A stretch of DNA of 5,499 nt, taken from positions 1 to 5,499 of the forward strand of contig JAACTI010000203.1 of assembly GCA_009993495.1 (NCBI GenBank), read 5' to 3'. The translations under genes and the position numbers were made by a program. The notes below the pieces were generated by a model. The model was not told the DNA's origin. It did no database searches and was given only the letters and a program-made list of their open reading frames with translations. This stretch comes from Deltaproteobacteria bacterium. GTDB taxonomy: Bacteria > Desulfobacterota > Desulfuromonadia > Desulfuromonadales > Geopsychrobacteraceae. This document shows positions 1-5,499 of this stretch, piece after piece (the first letter of the stretch is position 1; each line of letters begins with the position of its first letter).

Positions 1-2
1 AA

Positions 3-146
3 CAACGCGCCTTTGCTGTGCGGCAGCTGCTGCTGGAGCAGAAAGAAAACATTGCTGCGCAAATTTTTCTCGATAAAACCGACATTGACCAGCCTGCGGC
101 CAGCGGCCCCGCCAGCCGGGTCGAATTTACGATCAGCAGCAAATGA
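3..146 (+). CDS. C-terminal end of an unidentified protein (5' end outside window)
   Basis: This is an open frame from the window edge to a TGA at 144-146, giving 47 residues. It begins QRAFAVRQLLLEQ and ends RVEFTISSK. The frame has no start in the window, so the gene begins upstream. The pattern 'QRA-x-AVR-x-LLL ... I-x-A-x-IFL ... RVEFTI' resembles the last helix and strand of OmpA-like domains and the C-terminal tails of large AsmA-like DUF748 proteins. That is a resemblance by eye and not a firm assignment. The stop overlaps the ATG of the M23 peptidase gene (ATGA), which makes it very likely that this is a real gene in the same operon. The product could be an envelope protein, which would fit its exported neighbour, but this is inference. 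Confidence 0.55.
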   Translation, partial: QRAFAVRQLLLEQKENIAAQIFLDKTDIDQPAASGPASRVEFTISSK

Positions 147-952
147 AAAAGATACTGCCACTTTTGTGTCTAGCGTTGCTGTTCGGCAGTACCGCCTTTG
201 CGGGGCTGATTCTCAACGGCGAGCTTTCCCAGGGAGGTTTCCTGCGCGGCCAGGTGCCCGTTGGAACCCAGGTGTTCTTTCAGGAGAAACACCTGAGGCT
301 GACGGCGGAGGGACAGTTCATTATCGGTTTCGGGCGTGACGCTGCGACGCAGCAGACTTTGGTCCTGATTGGCGCCGACGGTCAACGCCGGATTAAACCC
401 CTGCACTTACGCCAGCGACAATACAAAATTCAGCGCATCGACGGCATCCGTTCCAACATGATGGCGCCCAACGCCACCGATCGGCAACGCATCGCGGTCG
501 AAGCTCAGCTGGTGGCCGCCGCCCGTCAGCGCGACAGCAAGCTGCCCTTTTTTTACCAGCCCTTCGCCTGGCCCCTCAAGGGTCGCATCTCAGGAGTCTA
601 TGGCAGCCAGCGCATCCTCAACGGTGAGCCGCGCCGTCCCCATTACGGCCTCGACATCGCCGCCCCCACCGGCACCCCGGTGCTCTCCCCTGCTGCTGGT
701 CGCGTCAGCCTGAGTCACGAGGGCATGTTCTTCTCGGGCAAAACCCTCATCATCGACCACGGCCACGGTCTGTCCTCAAGTTTTCTGCATCTGAGTGAAA
801 TTCTGGTCAAAGAGGGCGAATCGGTCAAAAAAGGCCAGCCCATCGCCCGCGTCGGCGCCACCGGCCGCGTCACCGGCCCCCACCTCGATTGGCGCATCAA
901 CTGGTTTGACCAGCGCCTCGACCCGCAGCTGCTGGTAAAGGCAAGGCAGTGA
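143..952 (+). CDS. Exported M23 (LytM/lysostaphin-type) zinc metallopeptidase
   Basis: This 269-residue protein is probably a periplasmic peptidoglycan endopeptidase or an activator of cell-wall hydrolases. It starts with a typical signal peptide: MKK, then a hydrophobic core at about 4-16, with likely cleavage after the AFA at 18-20. An N-terminal beta-rich region (about 21-95, with 'GELSQGG' and 'FIIGFGRDA') has the character of the accessory domain that precedes the catalytic part in this subfamily. A helical linker follows (about 108-133). The M23 domain spans about 141-265. The first metal motif is H167-x3-D171 in 'RRPHYGLDIAAPTGTPV'. The segment 'IIDHGHGLSSSFLHLS' (203-218) carries the conserved HGxG and xHLS elements. 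The usual final HxH is H247-L-D249 in 'TGPHLDWRINWF', so Asp replaces the usual third zinc-binding His. I recall the same GPHLDW wording in other proteobacterial members, so it is probably a subfamily trait and not damage. The ATG overlaps the upstream stop and there is no clear Shine-Dalgarno sequence, so translation probably depends on coupling. Confidence 0.92.
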   Translation: MKKILPLLCLALLFGSTAFAGLILNGELSQGGFLRGQVPVGTQVFFQEKHLRLTAEGQFIIGFGRDAATQQTLVLIGADGQRRIKPLHLRQRQYKIQRIDGIRSNMMAPNATDRQRIAVEAQLVAAARQRDSKLPFFYQPFAWPLKGRISGVYGSQRILNGEPRRPHYGLDIAAPTGTPVLSPAAGRVSLSHEGMFFSGKTLIIDHGHGLSSSFLHLSEILVKEGESVKKGQPIARVGATGRVTGPHLDWRINWFDQRLDPQLLVKARQ

Positions 953-963
953 AAAAACCGGCA

Positions 964-990
964 TTGACAAGTAATTAAAAGTCATATATT
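964..990 (+). promoter_or_regulatory. Possible sigma-70 promoter for the DUF2892 gene
   Basis: A perfect -35 hexamer TTGACA (964-969) is followed after 15 bases by TATATT (985-990), a five-of-six match to the -10 consensus. The spacer is shorter than the preferred 17 bases. At a 17-base spacing the hexamer is TATTCA, which is poorer. The region is AT-rich, unlike the flanking genes, and lies between the M23 stop and the next start. The inverted repeat at 987-1004 overlaps the -10 and the start-site region, as expected for a repressor site. The assignment is by eye only. Confidence 0.5.
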
Positions 991-1004
991 CATATTTGTG
1001 AATA
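987..1004. promoter_or_regulatory. Perfect 6-bp inverted repeat, candidate ArsR-family operator (ATTC-N8-GAAT)
   Basis: TATTCA (987-992) and TGAATA (999-1004) are exact reverse complements separated by six bases. The core reads ATTC (988-991), eight bases, GAAT (1000-1003). From memory this is the consensus form described for the persulfide-responsive ArsR repressor SqrR and close relatives such as BigR and YgaV. The site lies over the possible -10 box and 35 bases before the ATG of a DUF2892/YgaP-like gene, a kind of gene these repressors control elsewhere. The match is seen directly; the regulator's identity is inferred, and no regulator gene is in the window. Confidence 0.5.
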
Positions 1005-1038
1005 ATAACCGCTGACAACAACCGAAGGAGATTTTACT

Positions 1039-1230
1039 ATGACGGTTAATCGCTATTTACGTCTGGTCGCAGGTTTTTTTGTGATGCTGAGTGTGGCGCT
1101 TGCGCAGTTGCATTCCCCTAACTGGCTCTATTTCACGGCTTTTGTGGGGCTGAATCTGTTCCAGAGCGCTTTCACCAACTGGTGCCCGATGATGACCTTT
1201 TTGCGCAAGCTCGGGGTCGCAGATCGCTGA
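1039..1230 (+). CDS. DUF2892 / YgaP-type transmembrane-domain small membrane protein
   Basis: This is a 63-residue inner-membrane protein with two hydrophobic helices, about residues 6-24 (YLRLVAGFFVMLSVALAQL) and 27-45. The short turn around 'HSP' between them and the segment 'FVGLNLFQSAFTNWCPM' (35-51) are typical of the DUF2892/YgaP-like TM family. The single Cys49 sits in the conserved 'W/F-C-P' position before the C-terminal 'LRKLGV'. In E. coli YgaP this membrane domain is fused to a rhodanese (sulfurtransferase) domain. Here no rhodanese domain is present and the length is normal for stand-alone members. A strong Shine-Dalgarno AAGGAGA (1025-1031) lies seven bases before the ATG, which fixes the start. 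The biochemical role of stand-alone members is not established. The candidate operator upstream suggests a link to sulfide or persulfide stress, which is inference. Confidence 0.88.
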   Translation: MTVNRYLRLVAGFFVMLSVALAQLHSPNWLYFTAFVGLNLFQSAFTNWCPMMTFLRKLGVADR

Positions 1231-1312
1231 GGGGATTATCCCTGGCGGGGTTCACATTCCAGCAAGTGGTGCAGGGCAAGAATGAGTGGGTTAGGGTTTG
1301 CGGCGCAACGCG

Positions 1313-2176
1313 TCAGTAAATTTTCCGCCGCGAAAAGGTCGAACCCAGCACGTTGAAAGTGTTTTCGACAATAAAGAGGGCGTATTCGTCGGTGGTGAAG
1401 ACAATTTCTTCAAGGCGTTTGAGCTGGATATTGTTGGTGACCACCATGAGCACGGTTTTTTCCTGTTTACGATAAGCGCCAATCGCGGGCAGCATGGTGG
1501 TGCCGATTTTGAGGCTGGCCATGGCTTGGTCGGCAATTTCCTGGGGTTTGTCCGAGATAATGAAGGTCAGCTTGCGCTGACTGAAGAGGGACAGACAGTA
1601 ATCGACGGCCACCGAACAGACGAAGACCGCAATCATTGAAGCGATGACCAGGTCATTTTCCAAGTTGATGAAACTCAGGGAAAAGAGAATGACATTGAAA
1701 GTGAAATACACCTTGCCGACGCCGATATTGAATTTTTGATTGAGGATGACCGCCACCACATCAAGCCCGCCATTGGAACCGAGGGAACGCAGCACCATGC
1801 CTGCGCCTATCCCCAGGAGCGCCCCAAACACCAGCGCCGCATAGAGCTGGGTGCTGATGAAAATCTGGAAATTGACCAGCTGATAAAAGAAGGCAATCAG
1901 AATCATTGCCAGGGCGCTGTAGCCCAGAAAACGTCGCGAAACGTAAATGTAGCCGAGCACGAACATGGGGATATTCAACACCAGGTAAAGTACGCCGGGA
2001 TCAAGCCAGCCGGTTTTGTAGTAGAGCAGTGACGCGATACCAAAGAGCCCGCCCGGCACAAAATTGTGGGGAATGGCTACCGACTTGAGGGCAATGACCT
2101 GAATCAGGGCCCCGATGGTAATCAATCCGCAATTCCAGAAGATGGAATAGGCGAATTTGCTTTTGTCTGCGGTCAT
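1313..2176 (-). CDS. YitT family membrane protein with C-terminal DUF2179 domain
   Basis: This 287-residue protein has the usual architecture of the YitT/DUF161 family. A multi-pass membrane part comes first, with helices at roughly 14-34, 42-54, 60-80, 84-104, 112-130, 153-172 and 177-197. A soluble C-terminal DUF2179 domain follows (about 200-283). The two repeated signature stretches are visible: 'NFVPGGLFGIASLLYY' (38-53) and 'RSLGSNGGLDVVAVILNQKF' (130-149). In the C-terminal domain 'IGTTMLPAIGAYRKQEKTVL' (224-243) occupies the place of the family's G-x-T-x(n)-G-x-Y loop, and 'LKRLEEIVFTTDEYALFIV' resembles the usual regulatory-domain end. The transported substrate, if any, is unknown for the family. 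The ATG at 2174-2176 is preceded on the minus strand by GAGGA (around 2183-2187) at good spacing. It is convergent with the DUF2892 gene and divergent from uvrB. No convincing promoter was found: a TTGACA on the minus strand (2245-2250) has no matching -10. Confidence 0.93.
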   Translation of the reverse strand: MTADKSKFAYSIFWNCGLITIGALIQVIALKSVAIPHNFVPGGLFGIASLLYYKTGWLDPGVLYLVLNIPMFVLGYIYVSRRFLGYSALAMILIAFFYQLVNFQIFISTQLYAALVFGALLGIGAGMVLRSLGSNGGLDVVAVILNQKFNIGVGKVYFTFNVILFSLSFINLENDLVIASMIAVFVCSVAVDYCLSLFSQRKLTFIISDKPQEIADQAMASLKIGTTMLPAIGAYRKQEKTVLMVVTNNIQLKRLEEIVFTTDEYALFIVENTFNVLGSTFSRRKIY

Positions 2177-2243
2177 AATCTATCCTCAAGCACGACGCGT
2201 TTTAACGCAGTGAACCTCGGCAGTCTCCTCCATAAAAACCGCC

Positions 2244-2272
2244 ATGTCAAACGATACCGGACGCCGTAAAAT
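2244..2272 (+). promoter_or_regulatory. Possible sigma-70 promoter for uvrB
   Basis: ATGTCA (2244-2249, four of six consensus positions) and TAAAAT (2267-2272, five of six) are separated by exactly 17 bases and point towards uvrB. A start near 2279 would give a very short leader of about 14 bases that still contains the ribosome binding site. I find no E. coli-type LexA box (CTGT-N8-ACAG) in the gap, so SOS control of uvrB is not visible by that rule. Confidence 0.45.
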
Positions 2273-2277
2273 TTTAC
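2266..2277. repeat. 12-base perfect palindrome between yitT and uvrB
   Basis: GTAAAATTTTAC reads identically on both strands and lies 15 bases before the uvrB start, overlapping the proposed -10 box. It sits in an AT-rich patch between divergent genes, a favourable position for a dimeric regulator or for accidental symmetry around an A/T-rich -10. It has no hairpin loop and so does not look like a terminator. Confidence 0.6.
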
Positions 2278-2280
2278 CGA

Positions 2281-2286
2281 CGGAGA
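2281..2286 (+). promoter_or_regulatory. Ribosome binding site that supports the TTG start of uvrB
   Basis: CGGAGA ends six bases before TTG at 2293-2295. No ATG or GTG lies close upstream in this frame, and the protein read from the TTG begins MALFELVSPYQPCGDQP, which matches the usual start of UvrB proteins. This favours TTG as the true start. Confidence 0.75.
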
Positions 2287-2292
2287 ATCTTC

Positions 2293-4287
2293 TTGGCCCT
2301 TTTTGAACTTGTTTCCCCCTACCAGCCCTGCGGTGATCAACCCGCGGCGATTGAAGAACTGGTGGCCGGCATTCAGCGCGGCGATCAGCATCAAGTGCTG
2401 CTGGGCGTCACCGGCAGCGGCAAAACCTTCACCATGGCCAACGTGGTCGAACGCGTGCAGAAACCGACCCTGGTGCTGGCCCATAACAAAACCCTGGCCG
2501 CCCAGCTCTATGGTGAATTCAAGGAACTTTTTCCGCACAATGCGGTTGAGTATTTCGTCAGCTATTACGATTACTACCAGCCCGAGGCCTATGTGCCGTC
2601 AACCGATACCTTCATTGAAAAAGACAGCTCCATCAATGAGGAAATCGACAAGTTACGCCACAGTGCGACCCGCAGCTTGCTGTCGCGCCGCGATGTACTG
2701 ATTGTCGCTTCGGTCAGCTGTATTTATGGTCTGGGTTCACCCGAGGCCTATTTTGGGATGTTGATCAAGCTGGCAAAGGGGCAGGAACTCGACCGCAACC
2801 ACCTGTTGAAGCAACTGGTGGAAATTCACTATGAACGCAACGACATTGATTTCCACCGGGGTTGTTTTCGCGTGCGCGGCGATTCGGTGGAAATCTTTCC
2901 CGCCTATGAAGAAAAGCGCGCCCTGCGCATCGAATTTTTCGGTGACGAAATTGACGCCATCAGCGAAATCGATCCCTTGCGCGGTCAGGTGATTGACCGC
3001 TTGCCGCAAACCACCATCTTCCCCGCCAGCCACTATGTGGCCACCAAGCCGACCCTGGAGCGGGCGGTGCGCGAAATTCAGGATGAGTTACAAACGCAGA
3101 TTCAATCCTTCCGTCAGCGCAATATGCTGCTGGAGGCCCAGCGCATTGAGCAGCGCACCCTTTTTGATATTGAAATGATCGAGGAAATGGGCTACTGCCA
3201 GGGAATTGAAAACTATTCGCGCTTTCTCGATGGCCGTCAACCGGGCGAACCGCCGGCGACCCTCCTTTCGTATCTGCCGGATGACGCCCTGATGATCATT
3301 GACGAAAGCCACGTCAGCGTCAGCCAGGTTGGTGCCATGTACCGTGGTGATCGCTCACGCAAGGAGACCCTGGTCAATTTTGGTTTTCGCCTGCCCAGTG
3401 CCCTGGACAACCGGCCCCTGATGTTCGAAGAGTTTGTCGCCGGTCAACCGCAAACCGTTTATGTTTCGGCGACGCCCGCCGACTATGAATTGCAGCAGGC
3501 CGATGGCGTTTTTGTCGAGCAGGTGATTCGCCCCACCGGACTGATTGATCCCCCCATCGAAATTCGTCCGGCCCGCGATCAGGTTGATAATTTGCTTGGC
3601 GAACTTCGCGAGGTGGTTGCCAAGGGCGATCGGGTGCTGGTGACCACCCTGACGAAACGCATGGCGGAAGATTTGACCGGCTACCTGCAAGAGGTCGGCA
3701 TCAAAGTCAATTATATGCATTCTGATATCGACACCATCGAACGGATGCAGATTATTCGTGGCCTGCGCGCCGGTGAATTCGACGTGCTGGTGGGGATCAA
3801 CCTGTTGCGCGAGGGGCTGGACATTCCCGAAGTTTCCCTGGTGGCAATTCTCGATGCCGATAAGGAAGGTTTTTTGCGTTCGACCCGCTCGCTGATTCAG
3901 ACCTGTGGGCGCGCGGCCCGGCATGTGGACGGGCGGGTGATTATGTACGCCGATCGCGTGACTCGCTCGATGCAGGCCTGTCTCGATGAAACGCAACGAC
4001 GCCGCGAAAAACAGCTGGCGCATAACCGCCGGCACAAGATCACACCACGGTCGGTGACCAAATCACTGCGCACCATTCTCGAAGATCTGCGCGGCAAAGA
4101 CGATCAGTTGGCGCTGGTCGCCGAAGCCCAGACCCTGTATGGTGATCCCGCGGAGATAAGCCGACAGATCGAAAAAACCCGCAAAGAGATGCTCGCCGCC
4201 GCTGCCGATCTTGATTTTGAGCGTGCCGCCGGTCTGCGTGATCACATGCTCCGGCTGGAAAAGCAGGAACTGGCTTTGCGCAGTTGA
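2293..4287 (+). CDS. uvrB: UvrB, subunit of the UvrABC excision nuclease
   Basis: UvrB is the damage-verifying helicase-like subunit of cytoplasmic nucleotide excision repair. It is loaded by UvrA and then recruits UvrC for the incisions. The protein has 664 residues, close to the 673 of E. coli. The N-terminal 'SPYQPCGDQPAAI' precedes the Walker A motif GVTGSGKT (38-45, Lys44). The beta-hairpin that inserts between DNA strands is at about 91-114 (YYDYYQPEAYVPSTDTFIEK). Motif II is DESH (337-340), and 'VYVSATP' (389-395) is motif III. 'LVGINLLREGLDIPEVSLV' (499-517) is motif V and 'QTCGRAAR' (536-543) is motif VI, with Cys538 where E. coli has Ile. The UvrC-binding UVR coiled-coil is at about 622-657 (ISRQIEKTRKEMLAAAADLD, then FERAAGLRD). 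All key ATPase residues are present and the frame is intact. It starts at TTG. It is divergent from yitT and is followed 60 bases later by the oxidoreductase gene. Confidence 0.99.
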   Translation: MALFELVSPYQPCGDQPAAIEELVAGIQRGDQHQVLLGVTGSGKTFTMANVVERVQKPTLVLAHNKTLAAQLYGEFKELFPHNAVEYFVSYYDYYQPEAYVPSTDTFIEKDSSINEEIDKLRHSATRSLLSRRDVLIVASVSCIYGLGSPEAYFGMLIKLAKGQELDRNHLLKQLVEIHYERNDIDFHRGCFRVRGDSVEIFPAYEEKRALRIEFFGDEIDAISEIDPLRGQVIDRLPQTTIFPASHYVATKPTLERAVREIQDELQTQIQSFRQRNMLLEAQRIEQRTLFDIEMIEEMGYCQGIENYSRFLDGRQPGEPPATLLSYLPDDALMIIDESHVSVSQVGAMYRGDRSRKETLVNFGFRLPSALDNRPLMFEEFVAGQPQTVYVSATPADYELQQADGVFVEQVIRPTGLIDPPIEIRPARDQVDNLLGELREVVAKGDRVLVTTLTKRMAEDLTGYLQEVGIKVNYMHSDIDTIERMQIIRGLRAGEFDVLVGINLLREGLDIPEVSLVAILDADKEGFLRSTRSLIQTCGRAARHVDGRVIMYADRVTRSMQACLDETQRRREKQLAHNRRHKITPRSVTKSLRTILEDLRGKDDQLALVAEAQTLYGDPAEISRQIEKTRKEMLAAAADLDFERAAGLRDHMLRLEKQELALRS

Positions 4288-4311
4288 AAACCGCAAGGGC
4301 TCTGTTAGGAT
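4284..4311 (+). promoter_or_regulatory. Possible promoter for the disulfide oxidoreductase gene
   Basis: TTGAAA (4284-4289, five of six), overlapping the uvrB stop codon, and TAGGAT (4306-4311, four of six) are 16 bases apart. Transcription would begin within the tandem repeat just downstream. No terminator hairpin is visible after uvrB, so read-through from uvrB is also possible. The call is weak. Confidence 0.35.
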
Positions 4312-4329
4312 CTGTCCAGCGCTGTCCAG
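4312..4329. repeat. Tandem 8-base repeat CTGTCCAG with 10-base period
   Basis: CTGTCCAG occurs at 4312-4319 and again at 4322-4329, separated by CG. The junction CAGCGCTG (4317-4324) is also an 8-base palindrome. The 10-base period puts both copies on the same face of the helix. The repeat lies directly after the possible -10 box and 4 to 21 bases before the Shine-Dalgarno sequence, so it would fit an operator or a leader-RNA element. Its function is unknown. Confidence 0.6.
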
Positions 4330-4347
4330 AATAAAGGAGAAAACCCT

Positions 4348-5499
4348 ATGACCCCTCAACCCGATATTCTGATTCTTGGTTCCGGAACCACCGCCTTTGC
4401 CGGAGCCCGGCTGGCGGCCGCTCGTGAGGCCCGGGTTTTGATGATCGAACAGAGTCATCTGGGGGGTACCTGCGTCAACTGGGGCTGCGTGCCGAGCAAG
4501 ACCCTGATCGATAAGGCCGAAATGTATCACGCCGCTCGCCGGGGCGAGGCCTGGGGCCTGAACCTGACTGCCGGCCATCCCGATTGCAAAACCTTGATGG
4601 AGCTCAAGCAACAGGCGGTTGAGACCCTGCGTGAAAGCCACTATCAATCAGAACTTGAAAACACTCCCAACCTCGAAATTCTGCGCGGGCATGGCAAATT
4701 TGTCGGCAGCCACCAGGTTCAGGTGGGTAAAAAAATCATTACCTGCGACAAAATTCTCATTGCCACCGGCGGCCTGCCGCGCGTGGTGCCTATCCCCGGG
4801 CTGGAGCAGATCGACTATCTCACCAGTTACAGCGCCCTGCATCTGCCCGAATTCCCGGAATCCTTACTGATGCTCGGTGGGGGCGTGATCGCCCTTGAAA
4901 TGGGCCAGATGTTTGCGCGCTTCGGCACCAAGGTGACGGTGCTGGAACGCGGGCCGGTGCTGCTGAGCGAATTCGATCCGCGCCTGACAGGCAAATTTCA
5001 GCAAATTCTCGAAGAAGAGGGGATTCATTTTCTTTTCAACGTTGAAACCCGCAAGGTAGAAAAGCGTAAGGGACAGGTGTGTCTGGAAGTGCAGGTGGGA
5101 GCCGAAACCCTTGAACTCTGTGCCGAACGCCTGATGCTGGCAGTCGGCACCGCACCTGCCAGTCAGGGGATTGGGCTGGAGAAAGCCGGGGTGAAAACCC
5201 ACTCGACGGGTTTTATTCAGGTGGATCGCCAGTTGCGCACCACCGCGCCGGGTATCTGGGCGGCGGGCGATGTCACTGGCCAGCCCCTGATTGCCCCTGC
5301 TGGAGCCCGTGAAGCTATGACGGCGGTGGAAAATATGTTCGCACCGGCGGTGCCGGCGACGATTGACCATCGCTTAACCCCCATGGCGGTCTTTGTCGAT
5401 CCCGAATTTGCCACGGTCGGCATGAACCGCTTGACCGCTGAGGCCAATGGCAAGCAGGCGGTGGAAAACTATCTTGATCTCGAACGGGTGCCCAAGGCT
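4348..5499 (+). CDS. FAD-dependent pyridine nucleotide-disulfide oxidoreductase, mercuric reductase/dihydrolipoamide dehydrogenase-like (3' end outside window)
   Basis: The open frame runs 384 codons from ATG to the window end without a stop. A strong AAAGGAGA (4333-4340) precedes the start by seven bases. The FAD-binding Rossmann motif is 'DILILGSGTTAFAGA' (6-20). The redox-active disulfide is C42-V-N-W-G-C47 in 'GGTCVNWGCVPSK'. The NAD(P)-binding fold begins 'LMLGGGVIALEMGQMFARFG' (174-193), and beta strand two ends in Glu200 (VTVLERG), an acidic residue that usually favours NADH over NADPH. The second FAD motif is 'GIWAAGDVTG' (302-311, Asp308). 'FVDPEFATVGM' (about 350-360) starts the dimerisation domain, most of which is missing. 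There is no N-terminal heavy-metal-associated domain, unlike many MerA proteins. The wording GTCVN-x-GCVPSK is MerA-like, but the deciding C-terminal residues (a Cys pair for mercury, His-Glu for lipoamide or glutathione-type enzymes) are outside the window. No other mer gene is visible, so I do not assign merA. Confidence 0.93.
   Translation, partial: MTPQPDILILGSGTTAFAGARLAAAREARVLMIEQSHLGGTCVNWGCVPSKTLIDKAEMYHAARRGEAWGLNLTAGHPDCKTLMELKQQAVETLRESHYQSELENTPNLEILRGHGKFVGSHQVQVGKKIITCDKILIATGGLPRVVPIPGLEQIDYLTSYSALHLPEFPESLLMLGGGVIALEMGQMFARFGTKVTVLERGPVLLSEFDPRLTGKFQQILEEEGIHFLFNVETRKVEKRKGQVCLEVQVGAETLELCAERLMLAVGTAPASQGIGLEKAGVKTHSTGFIQVDRQLRTTAPGIWAAGDVTGQPLIAPAGAREAMTAVENMFAPAVPATIDHRLTPMAVFVDPEFATVGMNRLTAEANGKQAVENYLDLERVPKA

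Noticed and set aside
13..339. Plus-strand open frame starting at TTG and overlapping the peptidase gene
   Set aside because: It has low-complexity Arg/Pro/Ala-rich content and overlaps two better-supported frames, including a signal peptide and M23 protein.
548..554. Run of seven T within the peptidase gene as a frameshift or phase-variation site
   Set aside because: The frame is intact through it and the run is too short and isolated to argue for programmed slippage.
1231..1312. Possible bidirectional terminator between the convergent DUF2892 and yitT genes
   Set aside because: Only very short stems are visible (GGGA-TTA-TCCC at about 1232-1242 and TTGC-GGC-GCAA at about 1298-1308) and none is followed by a T run on either strand.
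2197..2208. Short inverted repeat GCGTT-TT-AACGC in the yitT leader
   Set aside because: Five-base arms with a two-base loop cannot form a sensible hairpin, and there is no supporting context. Probably chance.
2245..2250. Perfect TTGACA on the minus strand as a -35 box for yitT
   Set aside because: The bases at the expected -10 position read GAGACT on that strand, and the nearest A/T-rich hexamer is only seven bases away.
3355..4035. Long minus-strand open frame inside uvrB (226 codons), and similar frames at 4063-4647 and 4864-5370
   Set aside because: They lie opposite well-supported genes, have no recognisable domains or good ribosome sites, and are rich in residues typical of antisense shadows of GC-rich coding sequence.

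Overview
The window is an ordinary, gene-dense stretch of a bacterial chromosome. It holds five recognisable protein genes, two of them next to cut or uncertain ends, plus short intergenic regions with plausible promoters and symmetric sites. The GC content is moderate to high in genes and clearly lower in two intergenic regions. The gene types suggest a proteobacterium. I lean towards a Desulfuromonadales/Geobacter-like deltaproteobacterium, with a gammaproteobacterium as the alternative. This is an impression from protein style, not a computed placement.

Layout, left to right. (1) Positions 3-146 are the last 47 codons of a plus-strand gene. Its stop overlaps the start of (2), a secreted M23/LytM-type zinc peptidase (143-952), so the two are probably co-transcribed and translationally coupled. 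(3) A short AT-rich gap follows, with a possible promoter and a perfect inverted repeat of the form ATTC-N8-GAAT. It precedes a 63-residue two-helix membrane protein of the DUF2892/YgaP-TM family (1039-1230). (4) A YitT-type membrane protein with a DUF2179 domain is on the minus strand (1313-2176), convergent with (3). (5) uvrB (2293-4287, plus) is divergent from yitT. It starts at TTG and is preceded by a 12-base perfect palindrome overlapping a plausible -10 box. (6) A flavin-dependent pyridine nucleotide-disulfide oxidoreductase, resembling mercuric reductase and dihydrolipoamide dehydrogenase (4348 to the window end), lacks only its C-terminal dimerisation domain because the window stops.

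The genes do not form one pathway: cell-wall hydrolysis, an orphan membrane protein, a membrane protein of unknown function, nucleotide excision repair and a redox enzyme. I see no mobile element, tRNA, rRNA or CRISPR array, and no clear new multi-gene system. The most interesting signal is regulatory. The inverted repeat before the DUF2892 gene matches the operator form I recall for persulfide-sensing ArsR repressors (SqrR/BigR/YgaV), whose known targets include genes for this same membrane domain. Second is the Asp in place of the usual last zinc-binding His in the M23 peptidase.
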